From NCBI GenBank assembly GCA_003152955.1, contig PMBQ01000295.1, forward strand, positions 1 to 8,394: a stretch of DNA of 8,394 nucleotides, written 5' to 3'. The position numbers were made by a program, and so were the translations under genes. Source of the stretch: Candidatus Bathyarchaeota archaeon (lineage in GTDB: Archaea; Thermoproteota; Bathyarchaeia; 40CM-2-53-6; FEN-987). The notes beneath the pieces were generated by a model. The model was not told where the DNA came from, ran no database searches, and was given only the letters and a program-made list of their open reading frames with translations. This document shows positions 4,658 to 8,394 of this stretch, one piece after another (within the stretch, counting starts at the first letter, position 1; each line of letters begins with the position of its first letter).

Positions 4658-6208
4658 TTGGTCGAGTCTGTAATTGTTGACGGATCATCACTCACAATCC
4701 GGGGGCTTGTCCGCGTTGCACGACTGAAGCATCGCGTCGAGCTGGCGGAAGAGTCAATCACCCGAATCGAGAAATCGCGCTCAGCCCTAGAACAGCTTGT
4801 GCGTGAAGGGAAGACGATCTATGGAGTAACAACCGGCTTCGGTGCACTCAGCAATACGAGGATCACATCGGATCAGGCGTCCGAGCTTCAGGCGAATCTT
4901 CTGCGAAGTCATGCCTGTGGCGTCGGGGAGAATCTCCAGACCGATGTCGTGCGGGGACTGATGCTTCTTCGCTTAAACACGCTCGCAAAGGGTTTTTCAG
5001 GAGTTCGACTCATCGTAGCTCAACTGATACAGCAGTTCTTGAACGAAGGCATCCATCCGATAATACCATCCAGAGGGTCGGTGGGGGCGAGTGGTGATCT
5101 CGCTCCGCTCTCGCACATGGCGCTGACGTTGATTGGTGAGGGATTTGTGGAATTTCGCGGGGAGTTGAGTCCCACCTCTGAAGTGTTGAAGAGAATAGGA
5201 CTTGCACCTCTCTCAGTGTCCATGAAAGAGGGCCTCGCCTTGAATAACGGAACGCAAATGTCCACCGCCCTGGCTGCGCTCGTAGTACATGATGCAGAGA
5301 ACATTTTGAGAATTGCAGAGGTCGCCGCGGCAGCATCACTTGAAGCGTTACATGGTTACGCTCAAGCGTTCGACGCCAGAATTCACGAGGCTAGACCCTA
5401 CAAAGGTCAGATCGATTCTGCTCACAACCTCAGGTCGATAATTTCAGGTAGTCATCTTTTGAAAGGAAATGTCACTGGTGAGAATGAGGCTCCCCAAGAT
5501 GCTTACTCATTGAGGTGCGCTCCCCAGGTTATGGGTGCTGCCCGAGAAGCTGTGGACTTTGCAAAGAGACTGGTGGAAATCGAAATGAATTCGGCCACGG
5601 ACAATCCTCTCATCTTCCCAGATGGTCCAGACGTGTTGTCAGGAGGCAATTTCCACGGTCAGATTGTTGGAATGTCCATGGATGTGACTTCGATTGCATT
5701 GGCAACCGTAGCCAACATTTCGGAAAGGAGAGTGTTCCGGTTACTTGATCCAAAACTTAGCAACGGACTGCCCTCGTTCTTGGTTGGATCTAAAGAATTG
5801 CAGGGACTAAACTCGGGACTCATGGCTCTCCAGTACACCGCCGCGGCCTTGGCTTCGGAGAACAAGGTTCTTGCGCACCCTGCGACGGTCGACACGATAC
5901 CGACCTCCGGAGACATGGAAGATTTCGTCAGCATGAGCCCGATTGCAGGGTTGAAGGCCGGGGAGATCCTTCAGAATGCGCAACGGGTGCTTGCCATCGA
6001 ACTAATTTGCGCGGCTCAGGGGCTTGACTTTCGCGGCCCGGACAAATGCGGTAGAGGCACGCGAGCTGCCTATCTGAAAATCCGTGAAAAGGTGTCCATG
6101 GTGAAGGAAGATCGACCATTATCTGGATCCATTGAGGCTGTCACGAAAATGATTTCTGACGGTAGCCTCTTAGAGTCTGTCGAATTTTCGATTCAACCGA
6201 TGAGATAA
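4658..6208 (+). CDS. hutH: Histidine ammonia-lyase (histidase)
   Basis: This 516-residue aromatic amino acid lyase removes ammonia from L-histidine to give urocanate, the first step of histidine breakdown, and acts as a cytoplasmic tetramer. The MIO electrophile forms from Ala144-Ser145-Gly146 in GSVGASGDLAPLSH. Other active-site residues are visible: Tyr55 (YGVTTGFG), His85 in RSHACGVG (the His that favours histidine over Phe/Tyr), Asn197 (NNGTQ), Gln280/Tyr283/Arg286 (QDAYSLR), Phe332 (GNFHG) and Glu421. The start of the chain (VDGSSLTIRGLVRVAR) and the length are normal for HutH. The loop before Glu421 reads SGDMEDFVSM, where bacterial enzymes usually have ANQEDHVSM, so Gln and His are replaced by Met and Phe. 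The start is TTG with a good SD. No hutU, hutI or hutG is in the window. It has its own promoter-like box, and the next gene, NAC, starts 49 bases after its stop. Confidence 0.95.
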   Translation: MVESVIVDGSSLTIRGLVRVARLKHRVELAEESITRIEKSRSALEQLVREGKTIYGVTTGFGALSNTRITSDQASELQANLLRSHACGVGENLQTDVVRGLMLLRLNTLAKGFSGVRLIVAQLIQQFLNEGIHPIIPSRGSVGASGDLAPLSHMALTLIGEGFVEFRGELSPTSEVLKRIGLAPLSVSMKEGLALNNGTQMSTALAALVVHDAENILRIAEVAAAASLEALHGYAQAFDARIHEARPYKGQIDSAHNLRSIISGSHLLKGNVTGENEAPQDAYSLRCAPQVMGAAREAVDFAKRLVEIEMNSATDNPLIFPDGPDVLSGGNFHGQIVGMSMDVTSIALATVANISERRVFRLLDPKLSNGLPSFLVGSKELQGLNSGLMALQYTAAALASENKVLAHPATVDTIPTSGDMEDFVSMSPIAGLKAGEILQNAQRVLAIELICAAQGLDFRGPDKCGRGTRAAYLKIREKVSMVKEDRPLSGSIEAVTKMISDGSLLESVEFSIQPMR

Positions 6209-6257
6209 GCCCGTTGCGATATTCTTATTGTATTCGACAGGCACAATTCAGACGTGA

Positions 6258-6644
6258 GTGAAATTGGCGTATAAGGCGATGAAGTCTGCACGCGGCGCCC
6301 CGGGTGGACGCGACGCCATGCGTATGATGCAGAAGATGGGAATGAAGATGGATCAGATTTCTGACGTTTCCGCGGTCATCATAAAGACCGCGTCGAAGGA
6401 CATAGTGATCGATGAGCCTAGCGTCACGGTCATCAACATGCAAGGGCAGACGATGTACCAGATTGCAGGTGGACGAGTGTCCGAAGCCCAGCTACAGCAG
6501 TCAGTTCAACCCGTTGCGTCAGATGCGGATGCACAGTTGGTGGCTCAGCAAACAGGGAAGAGCGTTGAGGAGTCGAGAAAGGCTCTCATCGACGCAGGCG
6601 GAGATCTAGCAAAAGCGATACTCTCGCTAAAGGGGAGCTCCTAG
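6258..6644 (+). CDS. nac: Nascent polypeptide-associated complex protein (archaeal NAC)
   Basis: This 128-residue protein binds ribosomes and emerging chains as a homodimer. It has a Gly/Arg/Met-rich basic N-terminus (ARGAPGGRDAMRMMQKMGMKM, 11-31) for ribosome contact, then the NAC barrel (about 33-72: VSAVIIKTASKDIVIDEPSVTVINMQGQTMYQIAGG). A linker and a C-terminal UBA domain follow (about 88-126: DAQLVAQQTGKSVEESRKALIDAGGDLAKAILSL). The order and length are as in other archaeal NACs. The start is GTG 6258, directly after an in-frame TGA; ATG 6279 (residue 8) is also possible. No strong SD is seen. TTCTTATTG near 6222-6230 could be a weak TATA box giving an almost leaderless message. It follows hutH by 49 bases and converges on atpD with 19 bases between stops. 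Confidence 0.93.
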   Translation: MKLAYKAMKSARGAPGGRDAMRMMQKMGMKMDQISDVSAVIIKTASKDIVIDEPSVTVINMQGQTMYQIAGGRVSEAQLQQSVQPVASDADAQLVAQQTGKSVEESRKALIDAGGDLAKAILSLKGSS

Positions 6645-6663
6645 AATACCCATCGTCCGTGAA

Positions 6664-7329
6664 CTACGATGCAGGTATGGCTGCTTCGTTCTCCCTCTCA
6701 GCCTTGGCCATTCTGCTCTTGATCCTTTTCAAGCGGAAGAAATCCTCTCGTTCCGCTTCTTCCAGATGCATTTCGATGTAGCGGATAGTGATCAGCATTC
6801 GTGGAATGATCACGTACTCAAGTGAGTTGACTCGCCTTTTCGTAGCTGCGATGGCTTCGGCGAGCTTCTTAACAGCAGCCTCAGCACTCGAAAGTTCAGC
6901 GATCGCCTTGATGGCATCGGCCATCTTGAGCGTGGCTTCGTCGAGTCTTATTGAAGTGTCATAAACACTGTATGGAAAGCCGGTTAGAGGTTTCACGTTC
7001 ACTTGAATGTAGGGGATCGTTACACCAATCACGTTTCTGCTCTTGGAATCAATTGAGAACCTATCGTCAACTCCGACCGATGTCTGTTCGAGCTTCATGT
7101 ACCCCATGGCCATCTGTGCTTCAACGAAGCTTCCGTAGGCTTCAGCGAGAAGGTCCTGCGCCTTTGTTCTGAGAGTGCTTATGTCTCGGACGAACTGGAA
7201 GAACTCTATCATCAGAGCATCGAGTTTCTCTCTAAGAAGGTCTCTTCCTCGTTCCGCTATTTTCCTTCTCTTGCGGAGGGTGAGCAATTCCATTCGGGTT
7301 GGGTGAACACCCGCAATCAGTTCGGGCAT
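6664..7329 (-). CDS. atpD: A-type ATP synthase subunit D (central stalk)
   Basis: This 221-residue subunit forms the long coiled coil of the central rotor shaft that turns inside the A3B3 head and couples it to the membrane rotor. The N-terminal helix carries the family start GVHPTRMELLTLRKRRKIAERGRDLLREK (7-35). A globular middle contains PYIQVNVKP and FPYSVYDTSIRLDEA, and the long C-terminal helix includes RRVNSLEYVIIPRM (about 165-178) and a charged tail. The length is normal. The start is ATG 7329, three bases after the atpB stop, with GGGGT upstream inside the end of atpB as a possible SD. It is the last gene of the A-ATPase operon seen here, as usual in archaea (order A, B, D). Confidence 0.95.
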   Translation of the reverse strand: MPELIAGVHPTRMELLTLRKRRKIAERGRDLLREKLDALMIEFFQFVRDISTLRTKAQDLLAEAYGSFVEAQMAMGYMKLEQTSVGVDDRFSIDSKSRNVIGVTIPYIQVNVKPLTGFPYSVYDTSIRLDEATLKMADAIKAIAELSSAEAAVKKLAEAIAATKRRVNSLEYVIIPRMLITIRYIEMHLEEAEREDFFRLKRIKSRMAKAERENEAAIPAS

Positions 7330-7332
7330 TCA

Positions 7333-8394
7333 CTACCCCGTTCCAGATCGGTACTTCGGATGGAACTGCTTTATTGTGGCTGGGTCAATCCGCTTCAATT
7401 CGCTTTCCGGTAGCGCCGCGAGGAGATTCCAACCAATGTCGAGGGTCTTCTCAATGTCACGGTTCTCGTACTCACCTTGACCGATGAACTTCCTCTCGAA
7501 GTCGTCAGCGAACTTCAGGTATATTTTATCCCTCGCAGAGAGTGCTTCCTCTCCGACGACGGCTACCAAATCTCTGAAGGCTCGACCCTCAGCGTAAGCA
7601 TAGTAGAGCTGGTCGGAGACTTCTCTGTGGTCCTGTCTGGTTCTTTCCTTTCCGATGCCTTCGCGCATGAGTCGCGATAGTGATGGTGAGACGTCGATTG
7701 GTGGGTAGATTCCTTTCCTATGCAGACCTCGGTCAATTATCAGTTGACCTTCCGTGATGTAGCCTGTAAGGTTGGGAATGGGGTGTGTTATGTCATCATG
7801 AGGCATTGTCAGAATCGGCATCTGTGTAATAGAACCCTTTGCGCCGTGTATTCTGCCGGCACGTTCGTAGATCGTTGAGAGGTCGGTGTACAGATACCCG
7901 GGATATCCTCTCCTGCCTGGCACTTCTTCCCGAGCCGCGGAGATTTCTCGTAACGCCTCCGCGTAATTCGTCATGTCAGTCAGTATGACTAGAACATGCA
8001 TGTCAAGCTTGAACGCAAAATACTCCGCTGCTGTCAAGGCCATTCGTGGTGTGAGTATTCTCTCGATAGCGGGGTCGTCGGCTAAGTTGACGAACATCGT
8101 CACATGTTCAAATGCGCCTTGTTTCTCGAAGTCTTCTCTGAAGAACCGTGCTTCATCTGCGGTTATTCCGATTGCTGCGAAGACTGTTGAGAATGGTTCG
8201 CCTGTTCCTCTGACTCTCGCTTGCCTCGCGATTTGTGCAGCAACTCGATTGTGAGGTAGTCCTGCACCCGAAAATAGGGGAAGCTTCTGACCTCTAACAA
8301 GAGTGTTCATTCCATCAATTGCAGAAACACCGGTCTGGATGAATTCGCGAGGGTAAGTTCTGGCATATGGGTTGATGGGGGCGCCGTGGACGTC
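7333..8394 (-). CDS. atpB: A-type ATP synthase subunit B (regulatory), 5' end outside window
   Basis: This is the non-catalytic B subunit that alternates with catalytic A subunits in the A3B3 head and binds nucleotide at the interface. It is partial: 353 residues are visible, and about 110 N-terminal residues lie beyond the right edge. The frame is open through 8394 and starts with [20 protein letters not shown], followed by [29 protein letters not shown]. No catalytic P-loop (GxxGxGKT) is present, as expected for B. Other signatures are [55 protein letters not shown] and [29 protein letters not shown]. The ATG at 8310 is an internal methionine. The stop is TAG, followed in frame by TGA and then the atpD ATG. 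Confidence 0.97.
   Translation of the reverse strand, partial: DVHGAPINPYARTYPREFIQTGVSAIDGMNTLVRGQKLPLFSGAGLPHNRVAAQIARQARVRGTGEPFSTVFAAIGITADEARFFREDFEKQGAFEHVTMFVNLADDPAIERILTPRMALTAAEYFAFKLDMHVLVILTDMTNYAEALREISAAREEVPGRRGYPGYLYTDLSTIYERAGRIHGAKGSITQMPILTMPHDDITHPIPNLTGYITEGQLIIDRGLHRKGIYPPIDVSPSLSRLMREGIGKERTRQDHREVSDQLYYAYAEGRAFRDLVAVVGEEALSARDKIYLKFADDFERKFIGQGEYENRDIEKTLDIGWNLLAALPESELKRIDPATIKQFHPKYRSGTG

Noticed and set aside
5010..5339. Minus-strand ORFs of 109 and 94 residues inside hutH
   Set aside because: They are shadows of the strongly conserved histidase reading frame around the MIO region.
6632..6641. GGAGCTCC palindrome at the end of NAC
   Set aside because: It lies within coding sequence and the stop region, is a short common palindrome, and has no T run on either side.
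1..8394. CRISPR array, insertion sequence, tRNA or rRNA genes, or defence system
   Set aside because: No regularly spaced repeats, transposase motifs, terminal inverted repeats, T-arm pattern or defence-family domains were seen; the window is densely filled with housekeeping genes.

Overview
The window is a piece of an archaeal chromosome. It carries the basal transcription factor TFE-alpha, the MBF1 coactivator homologue, archaeal NAC, the SPOUT methyltransferase aTrm56, and subunits B and D of an A-type ATP synthase. Promoter-like boxes have the archaeal TATA spacing, and the ribosome binding sites match an archaeal 16S 3' end (AGGTGAT type). GTG and TTG starts are frequent. I cannot fix the lineage from sequence alone. 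The combination of a free-standing RAM protein, NAC, histidine ammonia-lyase and a DUF2110-like protein would suit an uncultivated archaeon, possibly of the TACK/Bathyarchaeia or Thermoplasmata type, but this is a guess. There is no sign of recent mobile DNA, CRISPR, rRNA or tRNA.

Layout. Bases 1-280 hold no gene I can support. At 281-520 (+) is a 79-residue RAM (Lrp/AsnC ligand-binding) protein. It faces a tight minus-strand operon running from 2642 down to 549: tfe, a DUF2110-like gene, then a short-form lipoate-protein ligase (lplA). Spacer 2643-2758 is a divergent promoter region with one strong TATA-like box. It feeds tfe leftward and, rightward, a 62-residue two-helix membrane protein followed by trm56 (2959-3510). 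trm56 runs convergently into mbf1 (3507-4034, minus), and the two stop codons overlap. A second short divergent spacer (4035-4092) separates mbf1 from a PUA-domain RNA-binding protein (4093-4587, +). Next come a complete histidine ammonia-lyase hutH (4658-6208, +) with its own TATA and SD, and NAC (6258-6644, +). The end of the A-ATPase operon enters from the right on the minus strand: atpB (partial, 7333-8394), then atpD (6664-7329).

Function. Most genes serve core information processing: transcription initiation (TFE, MBF1), tRNA modification (Trm56), RNA binding (PUA), and nascent-chain handling (NAC). Metabolic genes (lipoate ligase, histidine ammonia-lyase) and the ATP synthase lie between them. 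The window looks like a conserved housekeeping neighbourhood rather than an accessory island, and I do not see an undescribed defence or mobile system. The best leads are: (i) the start of the DUF2110-like gene, where the frame is open back to the TFE stop with no ATG/GTG/TTG; (ii) a TFE zinc ribbon with one expected cysteine replaced by Asp; (iii) two divergent promoters, each built around a single TATA-like element; (iv) lipoate ligase locked into the operon of a general transcription factor; and (v) unusual residues in the HutH and Trm56 signature motifs.
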